A DNA stretch of 64,000 nucleotides from Rheinheimera oceanensis. GTDB taxonomy: Bacteria > Pseudomonadota > Gammaproteobacteria > Enterobacterales > Alteromonadaceae. Location of the stretch: assembly GCF_018831085.1 (NCBI RefSeq), contig NZ_JAGPNM010000006.1, forward strand, positions 1-64,000. The letters run 5' to 3'. Under the pieces are notes generated by a model. It saw only the letters and a list, made by a program, of their open reading frames with translations. It searched no databases and was not told where the DNA came from. Position numbers and translations under genes: made by a program. Shown in pieces: positions 8,353 through 16,341 of this stretch (position 1 is its first letter; each line of letters begins with the position of its first letter).

Positions 8353-9291
8353 TTAGCGCTGCGGCACGTCTTCGATTAACTCCCGGTGCACACAAACGGC
8401 CACACTCTTGGGGCGGATAGGCTTGCCCCTGCCTTCCAGGTGCGCCCGTGTAAAGGCCGCGCCAAACAGCAAAATCATTGAGGAATAATTCACCCACAGC
8501 AGCAGTAATGCCAAAGATCCGGCAGCGCCATAGGCCGATGCAGTAGCAGTATAAGCCAGATAAATAGAGATAAAGGAGCGGCCTACCGTAAACAAAATCG
8601 CCGTGATAAAAGCTCCAAGTAGTACATCCCGCCACGACAGCAGCACGTCGGGCAGAATTTTAAACATGGCCGCAAACAGCAAGGTAATGACCAGTAGCGA
8701 CAGCACTAACTCCATGCCTACCATGGCCCAGCCCGGCACGGGTAACCACTCTTCTGCAAAAGCCATCACACTGCGCAGCGCCACCGACAACAGCAGCGAC
8801 ACCATCATAATAAACCCAATGGCCAGAATAATGGTTAGCGATAACAACCGGCTTTTAATAAACACCCACAGGTTGTTGCGTTTCGGGCGGGGGGCAACAT
8901 CCCAGATCTGATTAAGCGACTGCTGCATTTGCGCAAAAACGGTAGTTGCGCCAACGATAGTGGCAAGGATACCAATTAATGCTGGCAGAAAGCCACTTTG
9001 GTCAATCTGTGAATTGACTACAGCGGTTTGTACTACACCGGCGGCTTCTGTTCCGAGAGTTTCCTCAAGCTGGGCAAACAATTCGCCCTGCACCGCCCTT
9101 TCACCCATCACCAGCCCAACCAGCGCCACTACCACTACTAAAATAGGCGCAATAGAAAACACCGTAAAAAATGCCAGTGCTGCGGCATAAATAAACGCCT
9201 GGCTGCCCAACCAATGCCGGAATGCCGCAGCTAAAATGCCAAGCCAGTGCCGCACCACTACGGGGAGTTTGCTGTAAATATTGATAACCAT
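8353..9291 (-). CDS. YihY/BrkB family inner membrane protein
   Basis: About 312 residues with six hydrophobic segments and the family motifs AFFTVFSIAPILVVVVAL near the N-terminus and SAYGAAGSLALLLLWVNYSSMILLFGAAF near the C-terminus. This family was once mislabelled ribonuclease BN; its role is unsettled. The ATG at 9291 is preferred to a TTG at 9339 because it gives the family-typical N-terminus. A GC-rich inverted repeat (8343-8350 with 8359-8366) overlaps the stop codon but lacks a T run. Confidence 0.88.
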   Translation of the reverse strand: MVINIYSKLPVVVRHWLGILAAAFRHWLGSQAFIYAAALAFFTVFSIAPILVVVVALVGLVMGERAVQGELFAQLEETLGTEAAGVVQTAVVNSQIDQSGFLPALIGILATIVGATTVFAQMQQSLNQIWDVAPRPKRNNLWVFIKSRLLSLTIILAIGFIMMVSLLLSVALRSVMAFAEEWLPVPGWAMVGMELVLSLLVITLLFAAMFKILPDVLLSWRDVLLGAFITAILFTVGRSFISIYLAYTATASAYGAAGSLALLLLWVNYSSMILLFGAAFTRAHLEGRGKPIRPKSVAVCVHRELIEDVPQR

Positions 9292-9386
9292 GCTCGATAG
9301 TACCTTAGCGTTGCAGCGAATATCGCCTATTACACCCAAAACAGGCGTTATATGGTAACAAATATTACTAACCCTTTTGGCGACCT

Positions 9387-10712
9387 TTACTGCCTTGCAA
9401 GCAAATACTCGGCCAGGGCTTGAAAAGCCGGCAACGACGTTGGGTCTATCCCTGCATTTGCCGCCGTAGGAAAAGACGCAAAACGCACAATCACCATCTG
9501 CGCTACCGGGTCGATATAAATAGTTTGACCATGCACACCACGAGCGGCATAAGCACCATGTTTATTGTGCAGCAGCCACCACATACTGCGGTAACTGCCG
9601 CCGGGCAAGGTAGTGTAACCGGCCTTGGCAAAAGCCTGCCTATCGCCCCCGGCGCGAATATTAGTAATTGCAGCCTCAGGCACTAACTGCTGCCCATTTA
9701 GCTTACCGTTGTTCAGCATCAGTTGGCCCAGCCGGGCTAAATCGCGCAGGCCAGCGCTTAAGCCGCCACCGGCAAAGGGCGTTCCTTTGGCATCCACTGT
9801 CATATAGGCATCCTGCTCGGCGCCCAGATGTTGCCAGATTTGCTCTGATAGCATCTGGGTGTAAGCCTGCCCTGTTACGCGCGAGATAATCCAGCCCAGT
9901 GCGTCAGAATTAATCGTTTTATAGCCAAAAGCATCACCGTGCTGGCCTTGTTGTTTAACAGTCGCCAGGTATTCGAAATAGCCGTTTGGCCCGGTATAGC
10001 CCGGCGGCTTCGGCAAAGGGCTGGCGGCTTTTGAATAGATCCAGATATCGGCATTCGGATCAGCGTAATCTTCGCTGTATTGCAGTGCAGTTGTCATATC
10101 CATCACCTGGCGTACCGTGGCACTGCCAAAAGCACTGTGTTTTAGCTCAGGGATAATCGACGCCACACTGGCCTTTTCATCCAGCTTGCGTTCCGCCACC
10201 AGCAACTCTGCCAACAAACCTGTAACAGACTTCGTCATAGACATTGCCGCATGTTGGCCGGCATCTTCTAAGCAGCCGCGATATTTTTCATACACTATCT
10301 TGCCTTTATGCAATACCAAAATACCGTCGGTGTAGTTGGCATCTAACGACGCCTGCCAGGTCATCTCTGCACTACCGCCAAGTGGTGTAAAGCGTACTGC
10401 ATCAATATTATTATCCAGCGCATAGGCAAACGGTATGGCTGCGCCAAGGCCACGGCTAACCTGTTTGGTGGGCATTAACTCTCGGATATGGCACACCGTC
10501 CAGCGTAGCTTGGGAAAGCTGAAAAAATCCGCCTCCGGCTGCATTATCAATTTATCCGCCGGTGGCGGGAAGCCCTGCATCCATTGCAGCTTTACCGGAT
10601 CAGAATCTGTAGCGGATAAAGCTGAACCCTGTGCCCATAGCGATGTTGCTGTTATTGACAACAAAACATAACAAGCCAGAACTGCCAGACGGTAGTTACT
10701 TTTAGCCAACAT
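9387..10712 (-). CDS. exported serine hydrolase, beta-lactamase class C fold (paralogue)
   Basis: A 441-residue protein with a signal peptide ending near SLWAQG. It has an SxxK motif at S158-M-T-K161, a candidate second-motif tyrosine in FGYKTINSDALG (Y264) and the C-terminal segment ARGVHGQTIYIDP. Its layout and several segments (GILVLHKGKIVYEKY, RQVMDMTTALQYSE) parallel the hydrolase at 4639, so the two are probably paralogues. Substrate unknown; esterase, peptidase or beta-lactamase activity are all possible. A GAGG ribosome site lies just before the ATG. Confidence 0.88.
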   Translation of the reverse strand: MLAKSNYRLAVLACYVLLSITATSLWAQGSALSATDSDPVKLQWMQGFPPPADKLIMQPEADFFSFPKLRWTVCHIRELMPTKQVSRGLGAAIPFAYALDNNIDAVRFTPLGGSAEMTWQASLDANYTDGILVLHKGKIVYEKYRGCLEDAGQHAAMSMTKSVTGLLAELLVAERKLDEKASVASIIPELKHSAFGSATVRQVMDMTTALQYSEDYADPNADIWIYSKAASPLPKPPGYTGPNGYFEYLATVKQQGQHGDAFGYKTINSDALGWIISRVTGQAYTQMLSEQIWQHLGAEQDAYMTVDAKGTPFAGGGLSAGLRDLARLGQLMLNNGKLNGQQLVPEAAITNIRAGGDRQAFAKAGYTTLPGGSYRSMWWLLHNKHGAYAARGVHGQTIYIDPVAQMVIVRFASFPTAANAGIDPTSLPAFQALAEYLLARQ

Positions 10713-10941
10713 AAAATCCTCTTAGTTTGTGTTGTATCGCCAACCAGCCAGCATGTGCCCGCAGCAGACGCCTGGCTAAAACCATAGCCGGTAAAAACAC
10801 CGGCTGCGAACAGCCCGGCAAATCACAACCACATAGGCGTCCCAGCGCCGTGTTATTGCAGCATATCAGACAAGAAGCTTCAGTCTATGCTCGCAAGCAA
10901 AGGGCAATAGCGCTAATTGTCTCCGGTCCCGTTGCTGTTGG

Positions 10942-11379
10942 TCAAAAACAGCTGGCAGACACCCGGCTAATTTCACTGTCGGGTACATTGAAGAACAACA
11001 CATGGCCGGCCGCGGCTTCAGCCACGGCAAAATAGGTAATAAATGGCGAGTCTGTCCGCTCCGGGATATGCTCTGTAAGCTGATAAAAGCGCATTTCACG
11101 GTTATCTTGCGTTATAACCTTTAGTTTTTTTACCTGCATAAACTCTGAATTTATATCTTCCCCGCCGTTCGGGTTGTATGGTAGCTGCATAAACTCTATC
11201 TGCTGGTAACCACTGGCATCAGCAAAATACAGGTTACCCACTTCATCAGTCTGCATGCTGTAACTTTCACCAAGCTGCCACTGGCAACCGATAAAATCCA
11301 CAGCGTTATGCTTTAACAGTGGCGCGCCAGACACCGGCTGTGACAATAGCGCAAATAAGATTAAAACCAGATACCGCAT
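10942..11379 (-). CDS. exported protein of unknown function
   Basis: A 145-residue protein with a clear signal peptide (MRYLVLILFALLSQPVSG) and a mature part without a family I recognise. Cysteines at about residues 32 and 144 could form one disulfide. Short charged and aromatic segments suggest a small soluble periplasmic domain. It lies 229 bp downstream of the hydrolase gene start at 10712 on the same strand and is divergent from the metallo-beta-lactamase gene. The 10713-10941 interval shows no convincing gene. Confidence 0.65.
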   Translation of the reverse strand: MRYLVLILFALLSQPVSGAPLLKHNAVDFIGCQWQLGESYSMQTDEVGNLYFADASGYQQIEFMQLPYNPNGGEDINSEFMQVKKLKVITQDNREMRFYQLTEHIPERTDSPFITYFAVAEAAAGHVLFFNVPDSEISRVSASCF

Positions 11380-11465
11380 AACACTCCTGCCTGTTAATAT
11401 TTAGCACATCAAATTTGCCATGGCGGCGTATCTTCTATGTACCGCCAAATAGTAAGGCACCGGTT

Positions 11466-12392
11466 ATGATCCTGGCTAAACATTTTCGCTATTTTTCATT
11501 ACCCTATAAATTAAAGCTCAGTACATTAAGTTTTGCGGCTGTACTGGCCGGTTGCAGCACAGCAACGGTAACCCTTCCGGCCCCACCGGCAACTGACTGG
11601 GTTAACAGCTGTACCGACTGGGACGACTGGGATAAAGCCGGGCCACCGTATCAAATTTATGGTAACAGTTACTACGTCGGTACCTGTGGTATCAGCGCCA
11701 TTCTGATTACCGGCACTGACGGCCATATTCTGATCGATGGCGCCACAAAAGCCGGTGCCGAGGTCATCGCCGCCAATATCCGTGCGCTTGGCTTTTCGCT
11801 GAGTGATGTAAAACTGCTACTGCAAAGCCATGAGCACTTCGATCATGTTGCCGGTTTAGCCCGGTTGCAGCAATTAAGCGGCGCAAGGCTGTTGGCATCG
11901 CCTGCGGCGGCACCGGTGCTCAGCAGCGGTGTGGTAGCTGCGGCCGATCCGCAAGCTGGCATGCACGAGCCGTTTCCGGCTGTAAGGGTGGATGGCCTGG
12001 TTACAGCAGGCCAGCAGGTTACCTTAGGGCAGCTAAGCCTGATGCCTGTGGCAACACCGGGGCATACCCCCGGCGCATTAAGCTGGCAGTGGACAAGTTG
12101 TGAAGCCGGGCAGTGTCAGGCGCTGGTATATGCTGATAGCTTATCGCCTATTAGTAGCGACAGTTACCGTTTTAGCCAGCATCTTAGTTACCTGAAAGCT
12201 TACCGGGCCGGATTGGATCAACTGGCAGCACTTGATTGCCAAATTCTGCTTACGCCCCACCCGTCGGCCAGTAATATGCGCACGCGGCTGCAAAGCAGTG
12301 AAGGTTTAACCGATGCCAACGGCTGTGTGGTTTATTCGCAAGCAATAAAACAGCGGCTGCAAAAGCGCCTAACAGAAGAAACAGCGCAGTAA
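11466..12392 (+). CDS. subclass B3 metallo-beta-lactamase, putative lipoprotein
   Basis: A 308-residue metallo-beta-lactamase-fold protein. The zinc motif SHEHFDH gives H122, H124, D126 and H127, with further ligands H200 in TPGHTPG and H265 in LLTPHPS. The segment VYADSLSPIS and the HxHxDH spacing are those of subclass B3, so hydrolysis of penicillins and carbapenems is likely but untested. Uncommonly, the signal peptide ends in a lipobox (LAGC, Cys30), which would tether it to a membrane. The ATG at 11466 places the lipobox at a normal distance. The last 57 codons are repeated in decayed form at 13998-14156. Confidence 0.9.
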   Translation: MILAKHFRYFSLPYKLKLSTLSFAAVLAGCSTATVTLPAPPATDWVNSCTDWDDWDKAGPPYQIYGNSYYVGTCGISAILITGTDGHILIDGATKAGAEVIAANIRALGFSLSDVKLLLQSHEHFDHVAGLARLQQLSGARLLASPAAAPVLSSGVVAAADPQAGMHEPFPAVRVDGLVTAGQQVTLGQLSLMPVATPGHTPGALSWQWTSCEAGQCQALVYADSLSPISSDSYRFSQHLSYLKAYRAGLDQLAALDCQILLTPHPSASNMRTRLQSSEGLTDANGCVVYSQAIKQRLQKRLTEETAQ

Positions 12393-12436
12393 GGTAGTAG
12401 CCACCGACTCATATTCCGACGATATGCCAGAACTGA

Positions 12437-12781
12437 TTATTCGGACATATGTGGATATAGAATTACTGCGATGATCAACATGGCGAACATTGATAACTGC
12501 ATCCAAATCGCCAAAACATAATCTATCCGCCTGGCAAGTGAACGTACGTTTTCACCTGGGATCCACGGGGTTTTCGACATTTTCTCAAAAGTTATTGCCA
12601 TTGCATACATACTGATCCGAATACCAACACTATCCCAATCCGGGCGGCCAACGCCAGTGCGGTCCAACTCTCCATCAATGTATTTCACGGATACTCTGAT
12701 AAAACACATCATGGAAATGAGGGCATTGAAAATTAAAATAACTGCGATAAACAGCATGTAATCGTATAACCCTGCGGACAT
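12437..12781 (-). CDS. small membrane protein, putative immunity protein
   Basis: A 114-residue protein with a long hydrophobic helix near the N-terminus (about residues 6-30) and another at the C-terminus (about 88-110), joined by a polar middle region. No family is recognised. Its ATG overlaps the stop of the upstream gene by one base (TGATG), a junction typical of translationally coupled toxin and immunity genes. A membrane immunity protein would fit a partner that acts on membranes. The function is inference from the gene pair; it could also be an unrelated small membrane protein. Confidence 0.6.
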   Translation of the reverse strand: MSAGLYDYMLFIAVILIFNALISMMCFIRVSVKYIDGELDRTGVGRPDWDSVGIRISMYAMAITFEKMSKTPWIPGENVRSLARRIDYVLAIWMQLSMFAMLIIAVILYPHMSE

Positions 12782-13833
12782 CAATTTAATCTCGCTTCAG
12801 AACTCTTTCGCCATAAGTAGTCGCTTACATTCTTACCTAACTGATCAAACAATTTTCCTGACAACAAGCCGATCAATAAACCACCCACAATAGCAATCGC
12901 CCAACCATAAGGTGTTGCAATTAACATCATCGTCAGAGCCGCAGTGACCTTACCACCAAAGTACGCTCCCGCAGCTACACCAAGCCCAAACCCTGCCATC
13001 TCTCTAGCCAGTGCATTCTGCCAATCACCGTCGACTTGTTTGACGTTATACACACTTAAAGCACGTAAACCGCCATCAAGAACAATAATACTTTTACCTA
13101 CTTTGTTTGCCCCGCGCTGAAATTGCTGTACCCGTTTAAAATTATGGCTACTGTGCAGCTTAATAGCCGCATCAGTTTTACTACCCCGAGCTAACCCCAT
13201 AGCTCGTTTAGGATTGCTCCATACTGTGCCATGGTTACCGGCCTTAGCATCATTTGTCGCCATAATACGCTTAATTTCGCCCTGAAACTGTTGATTTACG
13301 GCGGCCTGAGCAACACTAACATTCTTAGCTAGTATGCGCCTTTCCGCCACACTAGCTTTGTTTAAGTAAGCCGCACGGTACTCTTCTAATGCTAACTGAT
13401 AACGACCGACAAATGCCGAAAAGCCTTTCAAACGTGATTCAAGTGCCGTAGCTGCCGCGCCAGTAAATCCCGGTATTTCCTTTTTTAAATAAGGTATTGC
13501 TGTATTTTGCGTGAAATTATTAACCGACAGCAGTGCTGGCTGTAACTGCAACTGATAAAACTCAGCCAGCGCATCAATCACTTCGGTGCCAAAATCTTTA
13601 TTTAACCGCGCGATATTTCTGCGTTCTGACGGCGGTACCTGCTTTAACATTTCAAATAAACGTAGGGCGTCAGAATCATCGCCAGAGGCTTTATCAGATT
13701 TAGCAATATAAGGTGTGCCTGCAGGTAGCAACGGTGTAACAGGTACAGATTGCTCATCTAAAGTATGCCCTACAGGGCACGGAATAAACTCTCTGGTTAA
13801 TGGATTGGTGGTAATGCAGATTTCGAGTGCCAT
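12781..13833 (-). CDS. putative membrane-acting toxin or effector
   Basis: A 350-residue protein without a signal peptide. The first 240 residues are mainly polar and helical. The last part (about 275-335) is a glycine-rich hydrophobic stretch (GFGLGVAAGAYFGG, then TPYGWAIAIVGGLLIGLLSG) resembling the membrane-inserting end of pore-forming bacteriocins and type VI secretion effectors. No PAAR, Rhs or MIX motif is seen. It is coupled by a one-base overlap to a small two-helix membrane protein. A good ribosome site (AGGG) precedes the ATG. The toxin role is inference; a phage or plasmid membrane protein is an alternative. The gene is visibly more A+T-rich than its neighbours. Confidence 0.6.
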   Translation of the reverse strand: MALEICITTNPLTREFIPCPVGHTLDEQSVPVTPLLPAGTPYIAKSDKASGDDSDALRLFEMLKQVPPSERRNIARLNKDFGTEVIDALAEFYQLQLQPALLSVNNFTQNTAIPYLKKEIPGFTGAAATALESRLKGFSAFVGRYQLALEEYRAAYLNKASVAERRILAKNVSVAQAAVNQQFQGEIKRIMATNDAKAGNHGTVWSNPKRAMGLARGSKTDAAIKLHSSHNFKRVQQFQRGANKVGKSIIVLDGGLRALSVYNVKQVDGDWQNALAREMAGFGLGVAAGAYFGGKVTAALTMMLIATPYGWAIAIVGGLLIGLLSGKLFDQLGKNVSDYLWRKSSEARLN

Positions 13834-13997
13834 AATTCATCCCTGATCATTATTGTTAATAATGAGTGAACTTTAGTTAACAGTAACGATGATTGCAAGA
13901 TTAAATAACGCAGCATTAGGTTCTAAGTTGCGAAGCCCCTGCCGGGTTTCAGATTAATCTCGTTCTGCTGAATAATTGTAAGAATTGAAGGTTAATA

Positions 13998-14156
13998 AAC
14001 TGGCAGCGCTTGATTGCCAAATTCTACTTACGCCCCCACTCGTCGGCCAGTAATATGAGCAGCACGGGTTTAACAGATGCCAACGGCTGTGTGGTTTATT
14101 CACAGGCTGTAAAGCAACGGCTGCAGCAGCGTTTAACAGAAAAAACAACGCAGTAA
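13998..14156 (+). pseudogene. relict 3' end of a second metallo-beta-lactamase gene
   Basis: This stretch is homologous to 12220-12392, the last 57 codons and stop of the intact beta-lactamase gene. Identical blocks include 14009-14025 with 12231-12247, 14041-14057 with 12262-12278, and 14076-14101 with 12312-12337. The relict has small base changes, extra bases in the run of C after the zinc-ligand codon, and a deletion of about a dozen bases near 14058. It cannot encode an active enzyme. Its divergence from the intact copy argues against a very recent duplication. Confidence 0.9.
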
Positions 14157-14224
14157 CAACCCATCTAACTAGCGGCTACTGTCGCCAGTGTTATAGACAT
14201 ATCTACTTGTAACGTATGCCTATA

Positions 14225-14245
14225 TCAAATCAATGACAATGACCC
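14225..14245. repeat. short dispersed repeat, copy 1
   Basis: This stretch matches 15772-15792 at all but a few positions; both contain CAAATCAATG followed by a TGACCC end. It lies just beyond the beta-lactamase relict, in the otherwise gene-free stretch 13834-14337. It may be a fragment of a small non-autonomous mobile element. Confidence 0.45.
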
Positions 14246-14337
14246 TTTTGGTTCTGTTAATAGCTCCGACTAAACATTCGAAAGCCATTGAAATATGGCG
14301 GGTTACCCCTTAATTGTTTCTGCTCCCTTTCCAAAGG

Positions 14338-14964
14338 TTATTTGGTTTTTAGCCAATCATAGGCGTAATCGTAAAAACTTTTATCTGAACCCACAACCCC
14401 ATATTGACCTTTTATTTTTGACTGAAGTGCATGATTTACGATCTCTTTTGCCGAAGTTAAGTTTCCACCCAGTATTTTTGCGCACACAAGATCTATGGAA
14501 CACTTAGCCCCAATCTCAATGAGCTGTTGATCAAACGGAATGCTTGTTTTTTCTGCAATATAGCTATTGGTAAGCTCATCGATATAGTCGAGTACTGAAC
14601 GTGTAATTACTTCATGTGTCTGTTCACTTGTGAACTCCAAAACGCCTTGGTACAGTTGGATGCCAAAACACTTGAATGCAGCGTGTGACCGATGAGACAG
14701 AGGCTTTTTCAGGTTTTCGGGAATATCGAAGATTTCCCAAAAAATTGGATCCAAGCCTAGCGGTTTACACCATAGCCGTATTTCAATTTTCTTACTGTTT
14801 TGCCAAGGGAAACACTGACAATAGAAAAAGTACTCTGACTCTACAAAGAACAAGGTCTCGCGACTTTTCCTCCAACGGCTACCTTTAATTTCCGCTTTCA
14901 AAGCCAATTCGACATTACGTTTCCATAGCTTCGCAAGAGCTTTGTCTTCTTTACTTAACTTCAT
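14338..14964 (-). CDS. protein of unknown function
   Basis: A 208-residue soluble protein without a signal peptide, membrane helix or recognised family. It begins with a lysine-rich helix and has a segment rich in aromatic and cysteine residues (FFVESEYFFYCQCFPW). A ribosome site (AAGG) precedes the ATG. The base composition is A+T-rich like the toxin cassette, and it sits between that cassette and the methyltransferase gene, so it is likely part of the acquired region. Confidence 0.65.
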   Translation of the reverse strand: MKLSKEDKALAKLWKRNVELALKAEIKGSRWRKSRETLFFVESEYFFYCQCFPWQNSKKIEIRLWCKPLGLDPIFWEIFDIPENLKKPLSHRSHAAFKCFGIQLYQGVLEFTSEQTHEVITRSVLDYIDELTNSYIAEKTSIPFDQQLIEIGAKCSIDLVCAKILGGNLTSAKEIVNHALQSKIKGQYGVVGSDKSFYDYAYDWLKTK

Positions 14965-15029
14965 GAGTTACCTTATATTTATCAATTATTAGGGTCAGAT
15001 AAAAATTAAACCAGATACCTCAGCATAAT

Positions 15030-15683
15030 TTAGTTTTGCTCTGGCTTTATTGGCCTCAAAAGCCAACCAATCTCAGTAGCCTGGCACTTGCGTTTTAACC
15101 CACCGGGTACGTCGAGTTTTTCCAGGCAGTTAAGGCTATAAACACTGCTGTAGAGTTGATGCATCTCCAGGCTATCAACAGAAAACGGCGGCCCTGGCAA
15201 CTGCGCTTGATCATACTCAAAGCAAATAACCAGTTGTGGCGCACTTTGGCTGATGGTTATCAAGTGCTGTGTATAGCGCTGTCGCATAGCGTCAGGCAAG
15301 GCTACCAGCGCTGCCCGGTCATATGTGGCGGCAACCGGGCCCAGGGTGTTTTCTGACAACTGAAAAATATCGCCGACAAACACCTGCAGCTTGTCAGCTT
15401 GATAATGCAGCAAGTTACCCACGCTACTAACGGTGGCTGTTAGCTCCAGCTCAGCAAACAGTTCTTGCACCGCCATTTCGCTTAACTCGGCGCCAACGAC
15501 CCGATAACCCTGCGCCAGTAGCCAGTGTATATCGAGGCTTTTACCGCACAGTGGCAGAAAAACAGTGGCGCCGGGTGCGAGTGCCAGCTGATTAAACCAC
15601 CTTATCAGCAAAGGATTGGCTGCCGCCTGATGAAACGCAATCTGTCTTTTTTGCCATTTTTCCTGCCAGAACTCCGGGTGCAC
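15030..15683 (-). CDS. tpm: thiopurine S-methyltransferase
   Basis: A 217-residue S-adenosylmethionine-dependent methyltransferase of the bacterial TPMT family. It opens with HPEFWQEKWQKRQIAFH, and the cofactor-binding site follows as LPLCGKSLDIHWLLAQG and VVGAELSE. Bacterial members methylate thiopurines and selenium or tellurium compounds. The start codon is GTG at 15683, fixed by the strong GGAGG just before it and by the family N-terminus. Confidence 0.93.
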   Translation of the reverse strand: MHPEFWQEKWQKRQIAFHQAAANPLLIRWFNQLALAPGATVFLPLCGKSLDIHWLLAQGYRVVGAELSEMAVQELFAELELTATVSSVGNLLHYQADKLQVFVGDIFQLSENTLGPVAATYDRAALVALPDAMRQRYTQHLITISQSAPQLVICFEYDQAQLPGPPFSVDSLEMHQLYSSVYSLNCLEKLDVPGGLKRKCQATEIGWLLRPIKPEQN

Positions 15684-15771
15684 ACGCCCTCCTTTTACTT
15701 TGATGGGGATAGATATGGGGCCAGGATGACGTCAGTAACATTAATATTTCTGTTAGTCATTTTTGCCTACA

Positions 15772-15817
15772 CCAAATCAATGTCACTGACCCTATTGATT
15801 TCTGACCCTATTGATTT
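15772..15817. repeat. short dispersed repeat, copy 2, with a 16-bp tandem duplication
   Basis: Bases 15772-15792 match the repeat at 14225-14245. The unit CTGACCCTATTGATTT then occurs twice head to tail (15786-15801 and 15802-15817). It lies in the 145-bp gap between the acetyltransferase and methyltransferase genes. This looks like debris of a small mobile element or REP-like sequence. Confidence 0.6.
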
Positions 15818-15828
15818 TAAAACGGGCG

Positions 15829-16329
15829 TTATATGTCTTTTACCAGCACCGACGTTTTTCTTGACCCCACAAACCTTTTATCAGGATCATAGAAGGTTTC
15901 TACCTGTTCAAACCCGGCTTTTCGCATCATGCCAGCGGAGGCCAAATTTTCTTCGTGTCGCTCAATATATACTTTATGGCACTGTTCTTCACGCGCGATA
16001 CATACGCACTTATTCAATAGCTTACTGCCAATTCCCTTACCACTAAGCGTTAGGCTAACTACCACATCACCGATATAGGCAATCGATGATAACTCAGAGT
16101 ATTTACTTAATTTCGAAGGACATGCGCTTTTTAAAATCAGCACAGCAAAACCCAGGATTGCGTTTTCCTCAGCCAGAACGGCTAATGCTTTTTTTTCGCG
16201 AATGAGGTCGAACTGTTGGTTAATGCTGTCGGCGGTGATGTAATTCCACTCGTTAGCACCATCTCTGAGCAGAAGCTCTCTCATTTGTTTGAAATCATCG
16301 TCATTCAGAGCTCTGGAATGTATTTTCAT
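15829..16329 (-). CDS. GNAT family N-acetyltransferase
   Basis: A 166-residue acetyl-CoA-dependent acetyltransferase. The cofactor-binding motif A is visible in IGDVVVSLTLSGKGIGSKLLNKCV, although the usual Q/R-x-x-G-x-G/A appears as SGKGIG, and the C-terminal HEENLASAGMMRKAGFEQVE is typical. The acceptor is unknown. The stop lies next to the tandem repeat at 15817, and the FAN1-like gene lies just upstream on the same strand. Confidence 0.85.
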   Translation of the reverse strand: MKIHSRALNDDDFKQMRELLLRDGANEWNYITADSINQQFDLIREKKALAVLAEENAILGFAVLILKSACPSKLSKYSELSSIAYIGDVVVSLTLSGKGIGSKLLNKCVCIAREEQCHKVYIERHEENLASAGMMRKAGFEQVETFYDPDKRFVGSRKTSVLVKDI

Positions 16330-16341
16330 GTTCCACCAATT

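Noticed and set aside
8343..8366. GC-rich inverted repeat at the end of the BrkB-like gene
   Set aside because: It could form a hairpin but overlaps the stop codon and has no T run, so it was not called a terminator.
10727..11035. 102-codon open frame on the plus strand across the 10713-10941 gap
   Set aside because: No ribosome site; the product is Cys- and Arg-rich without a fold, and it overlaps the end of the exported gene at 10942 on the other strand.
13954..14148. 64-codon open frame on the minus strand
   Set aside because: It is antisense to the beta-lactamase relict; the region is explained by that homology.
15525..16046. 173-codon open frame on the plus strand
   Set aside because: It crosses two genes and the tandem repeat on the opposite strand and shows no coding features.
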